Source: Halomonas sp. Y3 (GTDB lineage Bacteria; Pseudomonadota; Gammaproteobacteria; Pseudomonadales; Halomonadaceae). Taken from it: DNA of 64,000 nt. The notes beneath the pieces were generated by a model. It had not been told where the DNA came from. It worked only from the letters and a program-made list of their open reading frames with translations, and searched no databases. The stretch lies in contig NZ_CP099975.1 of NCBI RefSeq assembly GCF_024137965.1, positions 930,001-994,000 of the forward strand, in the 5' to 3' direction. A program made the translations under genes and the position numbers. This document shows, one piece after another, positions 47,819-56,985 of this stretch. Numbering within the stretch: position 1 is the stretch's first letter; every line of letters begins with the position of its first letter.

Positions 47819-48843
47819 TGGCGGGAGTGGCGGCCCCTCTAGCCCTGCACGGCCGGCGTTCCCTGGCCGGGATGACGGCGCTGGCCTGCGTCCTGCTGCT
47901 GCTGGCGGTGCTGGCCAGCCTGCTGCTGGGCGCCGGTGATGTCGGCCCGGCCCGGGCCCTGGCCGTACTGCTGGGGGCGGGTGACGAGGAGGCACGCTTC
48001 GTGGTGGGTTCCTTGCGGCTGCCTCGCACCCTGATCGGTATCGGGGTGGGGCTGGCACTGGCGGTCTCCGGGGCGCTGCTCCAGGCGGTATCCCGCAACC
48101 CCCTGGCCGAGCCGGGGCTGCTCGGGGTCAGCGCCGGGGCCGCCTTCGCCGTGGGCGTGGCGCTCTGGCTGGGCGCCAGCACCGCCACCCTGCGCGTGGC
48201 CGTGGGCCAGCTCGGCGCGCTGCTCGGCTGCGCCGCCGTGCTCAGCGTGGTACGCCTGCGTGGCGTGGGCAGCGACCCGGTGCGCCTGGTGCTGGCCGGG
48301 GCGGCGCTCTCGGCGCTGCTCGCCTCGCTGACCGCGCTGCTGCTGCTGTTCGATCAGCGCAGCGCCGACGAGATTCGCTTCTGGGTGATCGGCAGCCTCT
48401 CCGGGCGGCGCTTGGAGGACCTGCTGGCGGTGCTGCCGAGCCTCGCCCTGGCCCTGGGCCTGACCCTGTGGCTGGCCCGCCCCCTGGCGGCGCTGGCCCT
48501 GGGCGAGCGGGTGGCCGCGGGCCTGGGGCACCATCCCGGCCGGGTGCGCCTGCTGGTGGTCCTGGCGGTGGCGCTGCTGGTGGGTGCCGCCACGGCCATC
48601 GCCGGCCCCATCGCCTTCGTGGGCCTGGTGGTGCCCTTCGCCGCCCGGGCCCTGGCCGGCCCCGATATCCGCCGCACCCTCTGGCTCTGCCTGCCGTTGG
48701 GCCCGCTGATGGTGCTCGGCGCCGACGTCGCCGCCCGGCTGCTGGTCAGCCCCGCGGAGATGCCCCTGGGCGTGCTGACCGCCCTGCTCGGCGCGCCGGT
48801 GCTGGTGGCGGTGGTGCGCGCCCGCCGCCTGCCGACGCTCTAG
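47818..48843 (+). CDS. FecCD-family iron-siderophore ABC permease
   Basis: The 341-residue permease has about nine to ten helices. The diagnostic FecCD motifs are present: RLPRTLIGIGVGLALAVSGALLQAVSRNPLAEPGLLGVSAGAA-type sequence near residue 63, and the ATPase-coupling GPIAFVGLVVPFAARAL near 262. It couples to the binding protein by a shared base and is followed by its permease partner 18 bases later. Confidence 0.93.
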   Translation: MAGVAAPLALHGRRSLAGMTALACVLLLLAVLASLLLGAGDVGPARALAVLLGAGDEEARFVVGSLRLPRTLIGIGVGLALAVSGALLQAVSRNPLAEPGLLGVSAGAAFAVGVALWLGASTATLRVAVGQLGALLGCAAVLSVVRLRGVGSDPVRLVLAGAALSALLASLTALLLLFDQRSADEIRFWVIGSLSGRRLEDLLAVLPSLALALGLTLWLARPLAALALGERVAAGLGHHPGRVRLLVVLAVALLVGAATAIAGPIAFVGLVVPFAARALAGPDIRRTLWLCLPLGPLMVLGADVAARLLVSPAEMPLGVLTALLGAPVLVAVVRARRLPTL

Positions 48844-48861
48844 GAAAAGGAAAAGACAACG

Positions 48862-49977
48862 ATGGAGACGCAGCGCCTTCGGGGGCAGTCAGTTCGGTGG
48901 CAGTCAGCGGCGGCGGGGCAGGACTCGCAGGGCGATAGCCAGCCGCCTTCCGGCTACTGGCACCTGACCGCCGGCCGGGCCAGCCTGCTGCTCGAGCGCC
49001 GTGCCCTGGCGGTGAACCTGCTGCTGCTGGCGCTGCTGCTGGCCGCTTCCGCTGCCTACCTGATGGCCGGCAGCATCCCGGTGAGCGCCAGCGAGCTGAT
49101 CCGGGCACTCGCCGGCGACGGCGAGGTGGTCACCGCTTTCGTGATCCACGACCTGCGCCTGCCGCGGCTGGCGGCCGCCTGGCTTACCGGCGCCGCCTTC
49201 GCCGTGGCGGGCTGCCTGATGCAGACCCTGGCCCGCAACCGCCTGGCCACGCCCGGCATCATCGGCATCGACAACGGCGCTACCGCCTTCGCCGTGGCCT
49301 CCGTCGTGGGGCTGGGGGTCTCGCTGGCGCCGCCGGCCATGGCCCTCACCGGCGCGGCCACCGCCGCGGCCATCACCTTCGGCCTGGCCAGCGGCGGCGA
49401 TACCCGGGGCTACCGTTTCATCGTGGCCGGCATCGGCATCGGCGCGGTGTTCGGCGCCGTCACCCAGCTGCTGCTGGCCCGGGTGCCCATCGATACCGCC
49501 AACGCCGCCTACCCCTGGACGGTGGGTACCCTCAACGCCCGCTCGGGAAGCGCGGTCAGCGTGCTCGCCCTGGGCCTGGCCGTGGGCCTGCCGCTGGCCC
49601 TGGCGCTCGGCCGCTCGCTCTCGCTGATGCGCTTCTCCGACGCCGTGGCCGCCGGGCTCGGCGTGAGGCTGCGCCGCCGCCGCGCGCAGGTGCTCTCGCT
49701 CTCGGTGCTGCTGACGGCGCTGGCCGTGGCGGTGGCCGGCCCGGTGGGCATGGTGGGGCTGATCGGCCCGGAGATCGCCCGCTCGCTGTCGTCGTCCCGG
49801 GGCGTGCCCCTGGCCGCCTCGGCGCTGGCCGGCGCCCTGGTCATGGTGCTGGCCGACCTGGCCGGCCGCGTGCTGCTGGCCCCCATCGAGCTGCCGGTGG
49901 GCATCGTCACCGCCATCGTTGGCGGCCCCTGGCTGCTGTGGATCCTGCTGCGACCCGCCTCGAGGAGGCTGTCATGA
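48862..49977 (+). CDS. FecCD-family iron-siderophore ABC permease (second subunit)
   Basis: The 371-residue partner permease has a longer, polar N-terminus (about 35 residues: METQRLRGQSVRWQSAA...) before the first helix. The FecCD stretch LAAAWLTGAAFAVAGCLMQTLARNRLATPGIIGI is split over residues 105-140, and the coupling loop GPVGMVGLIGPEIARSL is near 295. It overlaps the ATPase gene by ATGA. The N-terminal extension may be genuine or indicate a later start; no internal ATG with a better site was seen. Confidence 0.92.
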   Translation: METQRLRGQSVRWQSAAAGQDSQGDSQPPSGYWHLTAGRASLLLERRALAVNLLLLALLLAASAAYLMAGSIPVSASELIRALAGDGEVVTAFVIHDLRLPRLAAAWLTGAAFAVAGCLMQTLARNRLATPGIIGIDNGATAFAVASVVGLGVSLAPPAMALTGAATAAAITFGLASGGDTRGYRFIVAGIGIGAVFGAVTQLLLARVPIDTANAAYPWTVGTLNARSGSAVSVLALGLAVGLPLALALGRSLSLMRFSDAVAAGLGVRLRRRRAQVLSLSVLLTALAVAVAGPVGMVGLIGPEIARSLSSSRGVPLAASALAGALVMVLADLAGRVLLAPIELPVGIVTAIVGGPWLLWILLRPASRRLS

Positions 49978-50786
49978 ATGCGCGAACCCTGCCGCTGCAG
50001 CGCCTTGAGGCCGAGGCGCTGCGTCTCGCCCACGGCCGCACCCCGGTCATCGATGGCCTGGATCTCGCCCTGCCGCCGGGCCGAGTGACCGCCATCGTCG
50101 GGCCCAACGGCTGCGGCAAGTCGACCCTGCTGGCCGGCCTGGCCCGGCTGCACGCCCCGGAAGGGGGCGCGGTGCTTCTCGACGGCGGCGATATCCGCCG
50201 GCTGCCGGCCCGGGAGCTGGCCCGGCGCCTGGCGCTGCTGCCCCAGGAGGCCAGCGCGCCGGAGGGGCTCACCGTGCGCGACCTGATCCGCTTCGGCCGC
50301 CAGCCCCACCAGGGCTGGCTCAGCCAGTGGTCGGCGGACGACCAGCGGGCGGTGGAGGAGGCGCTGGCCGCCGCGGGGCTCCAGGCCCTGGCCGAGCGCC
50401 CCCTGGAGGCGCTCTCCGGCGGCCAGCGCCAGCGCGCCTGGATCGCCATGACCATCGCCCAGCAGACCCCGCTGCTGCTGCTCGACGAGCCCACCTCGGC
50501 CCTGGACCTGGGCCACCAGCTGGAGGTCTTCGAGCTGGTGCGCCGCCTTGCTGCCGCCGGCCGCACCCTGGCCCTGGTGCTCCACGACCTGGCCAGCGCC
50601 TGCCGCTACGCCGACCACCTGGTGGCCATGCGCGAGGGGCGCATCGTGGCCCAGGGCGCCCCGTCGGAGGTGGTCACCGAGGCGCTGGTGCGCGAGCTCT
50701 ACGACGTCGCCTGCACCCTGCTTCATGACCCGGTCACCGGGACCCCCATTCTCACCGATCTGCGGCGCCTCTCGCCCGGCCGCTGA
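49974..50786 (+). CDS. Iron-siderophore ABC transporter ATPase (FepC/FhuC type)
   Basis: Complete 270-residue ATPase: Walker A GPNGCGKSTLLAGL near residue 42, Q-loop LLPQEASAPEGL, signature EALSGGQRQRAWIAMTIAQQ near 142, Walker B LLLLDEPTSALDLGHQ near 165, and H-loop LVLHDLASACRYADHL. Start inside the upstream stop (ATGA), preceded by GAGGAGG. It completes the importer. Because the fhuC-like gene at 56.5 kb has lost its catalytic motifs, this ATPase might also serve FhuD-delivered substrates; that is inference. Confidence 0.94.
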   Translation: MNARTLPLQRLEAEALRLAHGRTPVIDGLDLALPPGRVTAIVGPNGCGKSTLLAGLARLHAPEGGAVLLDGGDIRRLPARELARRLALLPQEASAPEGLTVRDLIRFGRQPHQGWLSQWSADDQRAVEEALAAAGLQALAERPLEALSGGQRQRAWIAMTIAQQTPLLLLDEPTSALDLGHQLEVFELVRRLAAAGRTLALVLHDLASACRYADHLVAMREGRIVAQGAPSEVVTEALVRELYDVACTLLHDPVTGTPILTDLRRLSPGR

Positions 50787-50842
50787 GGCGGCGCCGGTCG
50801 CGCTTTCTGCCTGCTCTTTCCCCACCGATAAGGAAAATCGCC

Positions 50843-51892
50843 ATGTCATCCGCTACGTCCCGCACCCTGCGCCTGCTGCCCCTGGCGGCCCTGGTCGCCT
50901 CACCCCTGGCCCTGGCCGCCGAGCCCCTCAAGGTCTTCTCGCCGCGGCTGGCCGACCCCGAGGCGCCGATCTACACCACCTTCACCGCCGAGACCGGCAT
51001 TCCGGTCGAACTGGTGGAAACCTCCATGGAGGCGTTCACGGACGGCATGCGGGCGGCGGCAGAGGAGGGCGCCACGCCGCCCGCCGACGTGCTGATGGTG
51101 GTGGACTCCGCGAATATCCATCGCCAGCGTCAGGCCGGCTGGTTCCAGCCGCTGGAATCCGAGACCCTGGAGGCGCGGGTGCCTGCGGCCCTGCGCGACC
51201 TCGAGGCGGGCTGGAGCGGCTACGCCACCCGGGCCCGGGTGATCGTGGTTAACGAGGCGAAGCTCGACTGGGTGCCGGAGAGCTACGAGGCCCTCACCGA
51301 CCCGCGCCTGGCCGGCAGGCTCTGCCTGGGCGGCGGCGCCTCGGCCTACAACACCTCCCTGGTCAGCGCCATGGTGGCGCACCACGGCGCCGAGCAGGCC
51401 GAGGCCTGGGTCGAGGGGCTTTCGGCCAACCTGGCGCGCCCCGCCGGCGGGCGCGACGGTGAGCTCTTCGCCGCCCTGGCCGCAGAGGGCGACTGCGCGG
51501 TGACCGTCGCCAACCACTACTACCTGCTGCGCATGCTGGGCGGCGAGGAGGCCGAGCAGCGCGAGCTGGCCGAGTCCCTGACCCTGGTATGGCCCAACCA
51601 GGCCGGCGAGGGGCTGGAGGGACGCGGCGCCTACCGCAACGTCGCCGCCTTCGCCGTGGCCCGCGGCACCCCCAACGCCGACGCCGCCCGCCTGTTCCTG
51701 GAGCACACCGCGTCCGACGCGGTGCAGCAGGACGTGGCCGAGGGCATCTTCTACCCGGTGGTGGCGGATATCGGCCCGGTCGAGGCCGAGGCGGTATTCG
51801 GCGAGGCGACCATGGATGCGCTCGCCATCACCGCCATGGGCGAGCAGGCCGAGACCGCCCGGGAGATCATGCTGCGCGCCGGCTGGGAGTAA
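50843..51892 (+). CDS. FbpA/FutA-like ferric iron ABC transporter substrate-binding protein
   Basis: Type II periplasmic binding protein (349 residues), signal peptide ending ALALA, mature start AEPLKVFSPRLADPEAPIYTTFTAETGIPVELVE. The family segments VPESYEALTDPRLAGRLCLGG near residue 145 and a Tyr pair in TVANHYYLLRM near 225 resemble iron-ligand positions of FbpA/FutA. Such proteins normally sit with FbpB/FbpC permease and ATPase; none is here, although the gene follows a siderophore importer by 56 bases. Iron specificity is likely but inferred. Confidence 0.85.
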   Translation: MSSATSRTLRLLPLAALVASPLALAAEPLKVFSPRLADPEAPIYTTFTAETGIPVELVETSMEAFTDGMRAAAEEGATPPADVLMVVDSANIHRQRQAGWFQPLESETLEARVPAALRDLEAGWSGYATRARVIVVNEAKLDWVPESYEALTDPRLAGRLCLGGGASAYNTSLVSAMVAHHGAEQAEAWVEGLSANLARPAGGRDGELFAALAAEGDCAVTVANHYYLLRMLGGEEAEQRELAESLTLVWPNQAGEGLEGRGAYRNVAAFAVARGTPNADAARLFLEHTASDAVQQDVAEGIFYPVVADIGPVEAEAVFGEATMDALAITAMGEQAETAREIMLRAGWE

Positions 51893-51965
51893 GCGCGGGG
51901 AGCCGGCATTGGCCGGGGGCGGGCGCCCTCGGCTATGCTTCGCGAGCTAAGCACAAGGACGCCCC

Positions 51966-53786
51966 ATGACGATTTCCGCCTCATCCGCCAGTGCCTCACC
52001 CAACAGCTTCCAGGCGCTGGTGCGCCTGCTGCGCTACGCCCGCGGCTACCGGCGGCGCATCATCGCCGCCACCAGCTGCTCCATCATCAACAAGATCTTC
52101 GATATCGCCCCGGAGATCCTGATCGGCGTGGCCATCGACGTGGTGGTCAACCAGGAGCGCAGCTTCGTGGCGCGGCTGGGCTTCACCACGCCCCAGGAGC
52201 AGATCATGATCCTGGCCGTGCTCACCTTCTTTATCTGGGCCGGCGAATCGATCTTCGAGTACCTCTACAAGATTCTGTGGCGCAACCTCGCCCAGCGGCT
52301 CCAGGCCGACATGCGCCTGGACACCTACGAGCACGCCCAGCGCCTGGACATGGCCTACTTCGAGTCGAAGAGCTCGGGGCAGCTGGTGGCCACCATGAAC
52401 GACGACGTCAATCAGCTGGAGCGCTTCCTCGACGGCGGCGCCAACTCGCTGATCCAGGTGGGCGTCACCGTGGTGGCGGTGGGGGCGGTCTTCTTCGTGA
52501 TCTCGCCCCTGATCGCGCTGCTCGCCTTCACCCCCATTCCGCTGATCATCTGGGGCGCCTTCTTCTTCCAGCGCAAGGCCGGCCCGCTCTACGCCGACGT
52601 GCGCGAGAAGGTGGGCGATCTCGCCAGCCGGCTCTCCAACAACCTGGCCGGCATCGCCACCATCAAGAGCTTCACCAGCGAGGCCCGGGAGGCGGCGCGG
52701 CTGCGCGAGGTGAGCGAGGCCTACGTGGAGGCCAACCGCCGGGCGATCCGGGTCAGCTCCGCCTTCATCCCGGTGATCCGCATGGCGATCCTCGCCGGCT
52801 TTTTGGCCACCTTCACCGTGGGCGGCATGCTCGCCCTGCGCGGCGACCTCAACGTGGGCGCCTACGGGGTGCTGGTGTTCCTCACCCAGCGCCTGCTCTG
52901 GCCGCTGACCGGTCTTGCCGAGGTGATCGACCTCTTCGAGCGCGCCATGGCCAGCACTCGGCGCATCCTCGACCTGCTGGCGGTGCCCATCACCGTGCGC
53001 GACAACCATGACGCCCCCCTGGCCGAGCCGCTGCGCGGCGAGGTGAGCTTCGAGGGGGTGAGCTTTCGCTATGCGGCAAGCGAGGTGGGAGTGGAGAACA
53101 TCAGCCTCCGGGTGCCCGCCGGCCATACGCTGGCCCTGGTGGGGGCCACCGGCTCCGGCAAGTCGACCCTGATCAAGCTGCTGCTGCGCTTCTACGACCC
53201 CAGCGCCGGGCGGGTGCTGATCGACGGCCAGCCCATCGATCAGGTAAGCCTCGCCTCATTGCGCGGCGCCATCGGCCTGGTCAGCCAGGACGTCTACCTG
53301 TTCGAGGGCTCGATTCGCGACAATATCGCCTATGGCAAGCCCGAGGCCGCGGAAGTCGAGATCATCGAGGCGGCTCGCACCGCCGAGGCGTGGGAGTTCA
53401 TCCAGGCGCTGCCCCAGGGGCTCGACACCCCGGTGGGGGAGCGCGGCATCCGCCTCTCCGGCGGCCAGCGCCAGCGGCTGTCGCTTGCCCGGGCGCTGCT
53501 CAAGGACCCGCCCATCCTGGTGCTGGACGAGGCCACCAGCGCCGTGGACAACGAGACCGAGGCCGCCATCCAGCGCTCCCTGCGCAAGATCGCCCACGGC
53601 CGCACCGTGATCATGATCGCCCACCGCCTCTCCACCATCGTCCACGCCGACGAGATCGTGGTGATCGAGGGCGGCCGGGTGGTGGAGCGCGGCACCCACG
53701 CGGCGCTGCTGGAGGCCGATGGCCGCTACGCCGCCCAGTGGCGGGTGCAGACCGGGGCGCTGATGGAAGGCGAGCCGCTCGGCTGA
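51966..53786 (+). CDS. ABC exporter, fused membrane/ATPase half-transporter
   Basis: A 606-residue type IV half-transporter with six helices in residues about 25-320 (ABC_membrane domain, including FFVISPLIALLAFTPIPLIIW). The ATPase at about 345-595 has GATGSGKST, signature IRLSGGQRQRLSLARALL and Walker B ILVLDEATSAVDNETE. The switch region is MIAHRLSTI. It would act as a homodimer. In an iron cluster it could export a siderophore or act like YbtP/IrtA-type iron transporters; the substrate is not determined by the sequence. Starts 73 bases after the FbpA-like gene. Confidence 0.9.
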   Translation: MTISASSASASPNSFQALVRLLRYARGYRRRIIAATSCSIINKIFDIAPEILIGVAIDVVVNQERSFVARLGFTTPQEQIMILAVLTFFIWAGESIFEYLYKILWRNLAQRLQADMRLDTYEHAQRLDMAYFESKSSGQLVATMNDDVNQLERFLDGGANSLIQVGVTVVAVGAVFFVISPLIALLAFTPIPLIIWGAFFFQRKAGPLYADVREKVGDLASRLSNNLAGIATIKSFTSEAREAARLREVSEAYVEANRRAIRVSSAFIPVIRMAILAGFLATFTVGGMLALRGDLNVGAYGVLVFLTQRLLWPLTGLAEVIDLFERAMASTRRILDLLAVPITVRDNHDAPLAEPLRGEVSFEGVSFRYAASEVGVENISLRVPAGHTLALVGATGSGKSTLIKLLLRFYDPSAGRVLIDGQPIDQVSLASLRGAIGLVSQDVYLFEGSIRDNIAYGKPEAAEVEIIEAARTAEAWEFIQALPQGLDTPVGERGIRLSGGQRQRLSLARALLKDPPILVLDEATSAVDNETEAAIQRSLRKIAHGRTVIMIAHRLSTIVHADEIVVIEGGRVVERGTHAALLEADGRYAAQWRVQTGALMEGEPLG

Positions 53787-53896
53787 GGCGCTGCCTGGGG
53801 CGGTGCTTGAGACGGTGCCCTTCATCGCGGCGGCGTTGCTCGCGGTTCCGTTCTGGGCAAGACTCGCTCCATCACCTCGAGACAGGAGCGAGCGTC

Positions 53897-55258
53897 ATGT
53901 CAGCGAACGTGGGGTCTGGAATATCGGGGCTTCAGCGGCCTGCGCGGCTAGGGCGCCGGGCGCTGGTCGCCGCCCTCGCGGCGGCGGGCATGGCGCTGCC
54001 GGCGGCGGCCGAACCGCTTCTCACGGCGGCGGAGTCCGATCCGGTGGCGCTCGGCTGGATGCAGGGCTTCCCGCCGCCGCCCGAGAAGATCATCGGCCAG
54101 CCCGACAGCGACTATTTCAGCTTTCCCAAGCTGCGCTGGACGGTGTGTCATTTTCGCGAGCTGCTGCCGACACGGCGGGTGAGTCGCGGCCTCGAGGCGC
54201 CACGACCCTTGCCCTATGCCCTGGATCCGAATATCGACGCGGTCACCTTCACCCCACTGGGGGGCGGCGAGCCGATGACCTGGGAGGCGGCCTTCGACGC
54301 CAACTACACCGACGGCCTTCTGGTGCTGCACGAGGGGCGGGTGGTCCACGAGCGCTACGCGGGCTGCCTGGACGAGGCTGGCGTGCATGGCGCCATGTCG
54401 GTGACCAAGTCGGTGACGGGGCTTCTGGCCGAGATCCTGGTGGCCGAAGGGGTGCTGGACGAGACGGCCCTGGTGGCGGAGATCCTGCCGGAGCTCGAGG
54501 AGAGCGCCTTCGGCAACGCGACCGTGCAGCAGGTCATGGAGATGACCACCGGGCTCGACTTCAGCGAGGACTACGCCGACCCCGAGGCGGAGATCTGGAC
54601 CTACAACGCGGCGGCAAGCCCGCTGCCCAAGCCTGACGACTACGAAGGGCCACGGAGCTACTACGAGTTCCTGGCCACGGTGCAGCCCGAGGGCACCCAC
54701 GGCGAGGCCTTCGGCTACCGTACCGTGAACTCCGATGCCCTGGGGTGGATCATCGCCCGCACCGCCGGCCGCTCGGTGGCGGACCTGGTCAGCGAGCGCT
54801 TCTGGCAGCCCATGGGCGCCGAGCAGGACGCCTACTTCACCGTGGACGCCATCGGCACGCCCTTCGCCGGCGGTGGGCTGAGCGCCGGCCTGCGCGACCT
54901 GGCGCGCCTCGGCCAGCTGGTGCTGGAGGGCGGCGAGCTCGACGGCGAGCGGCTCTTCCCCGAGGCGGCGGTCGAGCGCATCCGCCAGGGCGGCGACCGC
55001 GATGCCTTCGCCCGGGCCGGCTACGCGAACCTGCCCGGCGGCAGCTACCGCGGCATGTGGTGGGTACTGCACAACGAGCATGGCGCCTTTGCCGCCCGCG
55101 GCGTGCACGGCCAGACGATCTACGTCGATCCCACCGCCCGCATGGTGATCGTGCGTTTCGCCTCCCACCCGGTGGCGGGCAACGCGGCCAACGATGCCAC
55201 CTCGCTACCCGCCTATCAGGCCCTGGCCGAGTACCTGATGGGGCGTGAGGTGGAGTAG
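53897..55258 (+). CDS. Serine hydrolase of the class C beta-lactamase family
   Basis: A 453-residue exported protein with a signal peptide ending LPAAA. The catalytic Ser-x-x-Lys is in MSVTKSVTG near residue 172 and the second motif Tyr-x-Asn-type YRTVNSDALGW near 275. The third motif is the HGQTIYVD region near 422. It is a DD-peptidase/esterase/beta-lactamase relative, not a true AmpC by sequence. Start after CAGGAGCGAG. Position between an ABC exporter and fhu-like genes allows a guess of siderophore or ester hydrolysis, without direct evidence. Confidence 0.88.
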   Translation: MSANVGSGISGLQRPARLGRRALVAALAAAGMALPAAAEPLLTAAESDPVALGWMQGFPPPPEKIIGQPDSDYFSFPKLRWTVCHFRELLPTRRVSRGLEAPRPLPYALDPNIDAVTFTPLGGGEPMTWEAAFDANYTDGLLVLHEGRVVHERYAGCLDEAGVHGAMSVTKSVTGLLAEILVAEGVLDETALVAEILPELEESAFGNATVQQVMEMTTGLDFSEDYADPEAEIWTYNAAASPLPKPDDYEGPRSYYEFLATVQPEGTHGEAFGYRTVNSDALGWIIARTAGRSVADLVSERFWQPMGAEQDAYFTVDAIGTPFAGGGLSAGLRDLARLGQLVLEGGELDGERLFPEAAVERIRQGGDRDAFARAGYANLPGGSYRGMWWVLHNEHGAFAARGVHGQTIYVDPTARMVIVRFASHPVAGNAANDATSLPAYQALAEYLMGREVE

Positions 55259-55278
55259 CGGACCCGGATTGTCTGCGC

Positions 55279-55497
55279 CTACCGGCGCCCCAAGCCCCAC
55301 ATGAAGTAGGCGCCGCCCAGCAGCAGGCGCGGGGCCAGGAAGGCAGCGTCATGCCAGCCGTTCTGGGAAAGCGACCCGGCGCCCCAGATCAGCAGCCCCT
55401 CCTCGGCGAGCGAGCCGAGCACCAGGGCCAGCAGCGACAGCCCCGGCAGGAGGCAGACGAGGGCAGGGGCGTGACGGCGGGCGGCCTCAGTCGTCAT
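55279..55497 (-). CDS. Small hydrophobic protein, possible FhuB N-terminal remnant
   Basis: A 72-residue protein with two hydrophobic segments (ALVCLLPGLSLLALVLGSLA and LAPRLLLGGAYFMWGLG). Its start overlaps the end of the fhuD-like gene by 11 bases, exactly where fhuB begins in fhuCDB operons. The stretch around FLAPRLLLGG faintly recalls the start of FhuB (LLPRLA-LL-GA). The rest of a ~660-residue FhuB is absent and the convergent hydrolase gene follows. It could instead be an independent small membrane protein. Confidence 0.5.
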   Translation of the reverse strand: MTTEAARRHAPALVCLLPGLSLLALVLGSLAEEGLLIWGAGSLSQNGWHDAAFLAPRLLLGGAYFMWGLGRR

Positions 55498-56404
55498 GGG
55501 GCGCCTCCTCCAGGGTGGCCACCAGGTGCTCGGCGAAGCGTATCGCCGAGGGCAGGGCGCCGAAGCTCCACACCGGGGGCAGGGTGATCAGGCTGTCCTG
55601 GCGCATGCTGGGCTGCTGCTGCCAGAGGCCACTGCCGGCCAGTGCCGCCTCGACGCCTACCGGATAGGGTTCCACCACCACCAGCCGGGCCTCCAGGCCG
55701 GCCAGCTGTTCCAGGCCGACCAGCGAGAAGCCCCAGGCGTTGGTCTCGCCGTGCCAGGCGTTCTCCACTCCCAGACGGGCCATCACGGCCTGGTAGAGGC
55801 CTCCTTCACCGAATACCCGGACATGGCGCTCGTCCATGAACTGCACCACCAGCAGTGGCGGCACCCGCTCGGGTAGCCGCTGTTGCAGGGCCGCCAGCCG
55901 CGCCTCCGTCTCGGCGATCAGCCGCTCGGCGGCCGTTTCCCGCTCGGCCAGGCGGCCCACCTGGTGGGTCAGCTCGTGCAGCTGGAGCCAGGTCTCACGG
56001 CCCGGGGTGTAGAGCGGCACTGTTGCCACCGGGGCGATGTGCGACAACCGCGGCGCCAGATTGGCGAACATCTGTGAGATCAGGATGTGATCGGGTGCCA
56101 GGTTCGCCAGCAGCTCCAGGTTGGGCTGGCTGCGCAGGCCGAGATCGACGGTCGCCTCGGGCAGGCGCGGCGCGCCGACCCAGGCATGGTAGGCATCGAC
56201 CTGGGCGACCCCGACCGGCGTCACTCCCAGCGCCACCAGGGTCTCGGCCAGGGTCCAGTCGAGGGTGGCGATGGCCGGCTGGGCCAGGGCGCGAGGTGAC
56301 GCTGCCAGGCCCAGGGCCAGCAGCAGCGCGACGAGGATGCGGAGGAGCCGCCAGGCGGGCGAGGTCGAAGCGGCCACGGCAGTGCAGAGGGAAGAGACGA
56401 TCAT
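55487..56404 (-). CDS. fhuD: FhuD-like iron-hydroxamate substrate-binding protein
   Basis: Periplasmic type III binding protein, 305 residues. It has a long N-terminus then a hydrophobic signal segment (LLRILVALLLALGLAASPRALA). The mature part opens IATLDWTLAETLVALGVTPVGVAQVDAYHAWV, diagnostic for FhuD (x-LDWxxAETLLALG). The family GLRSQPNLELLANLAPDHIL is near residue 90. Intact by eye. It lies downstream of the receptor and the damaged fhuC, and its own permease is missing. Confidence 0.88.
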   Translation of the reverse strand: MIVSSLCTAVAASTSPAWRLLRILVALLLALGLAASPRALAQPAIATLDWTLAETLVALGVTPVGVAQVDAYHAWVGAPRLPEATVDLGLRSQPNLELLANLAPDHILISQMFANLAPRLSHIAPVATVPLYTPGRETWLQLHELTHQVGRLAERETAAERLIAETEARLAALQQRLPERVPPLLVVQFMDERHVRVFGEGGLYQAVMARLGVENAWHGETNAWGFSLVGLEQLAGLEARLVVVEPYPVGVEAALAGSGLWQQQPSMRQDSLITLPPVWSFGALPSAIRFAEHLVATLEEAPHDD

Positions 56405-56457
56405 CGGGGCGCGGGATTTCGAGGCTAGAGAGGGGGGGAGTCGCGGCCATGAGGACG

Positions 56458-56964
56458 TCAGGCATGCACCAGGGCGACGGAGTGGTGGCCAACGGGGTGA
56501 GGCATGACCCGCATGGGGATGCCATAGATGGCTTCCAGGGTGGCCTCGTTCATCAGCTCGTCCGGTGACCCTTGCGTCAGCACGCGCCCGCCGTGCAGGG
56601 CGACCAGGTGGTCGCAGTAGCGCGCCGCCATGTTGACGTCGTGCAGCACGATGATCACGCCGAGCCCCAGGCGCTGGCTGAGCTCGCGGCCAAGCAGGTT
56701 CTCGGTGGCGGGCACCTGCTGGGGCAGGTAGGCGACCCGGCGGGCGAACTCGCGATGCCCCCAGCGGGAGAGGGGGCGACTGGCGAAGTACAGCTCACCC
56801 CGGCTCGCCGGCTGCTGGCGGGCCAGCAGCTTGAGCAGGGTCGACTTGCCTGACCCATTGTGGCCGATCAGGCCATGCACTCGGCCGCCCTTCAGGGTCA
56901 GGTCGGTGGCGCCAAGCAGTTGCCGTCCGTGAACCTCGAAGGTGGCAGCGCGGATCTCGAACAT
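56458..56964 (-). pseudogene. fhuC: FhuC-like ATPase with in-frame internal deletion
   Basis: The N-terminal third of FhuC is intact: Walker A GHNGSGKSTLLKLLARQ near residue 35 and Q-loop YLPQQVPATENLLGRE near 82. The C-terminal part resumes at LSQRLGLGVIIVLHDVNMAARYCDHLVAL with the H-loop and the usual tail GIPMRVMPHP. Between them about 95 residues are missing, including the LSGGQ signature and Walker B. The product is 168 residues against about 265, so it should not hydrolyse ATP. No frameshift or stop marks the junction. Intact receptor and FhuD flank it. Confidence 0.82.
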
Positions 56965-56985
56965 GCGGTGTTTCCTATGAGTTGA

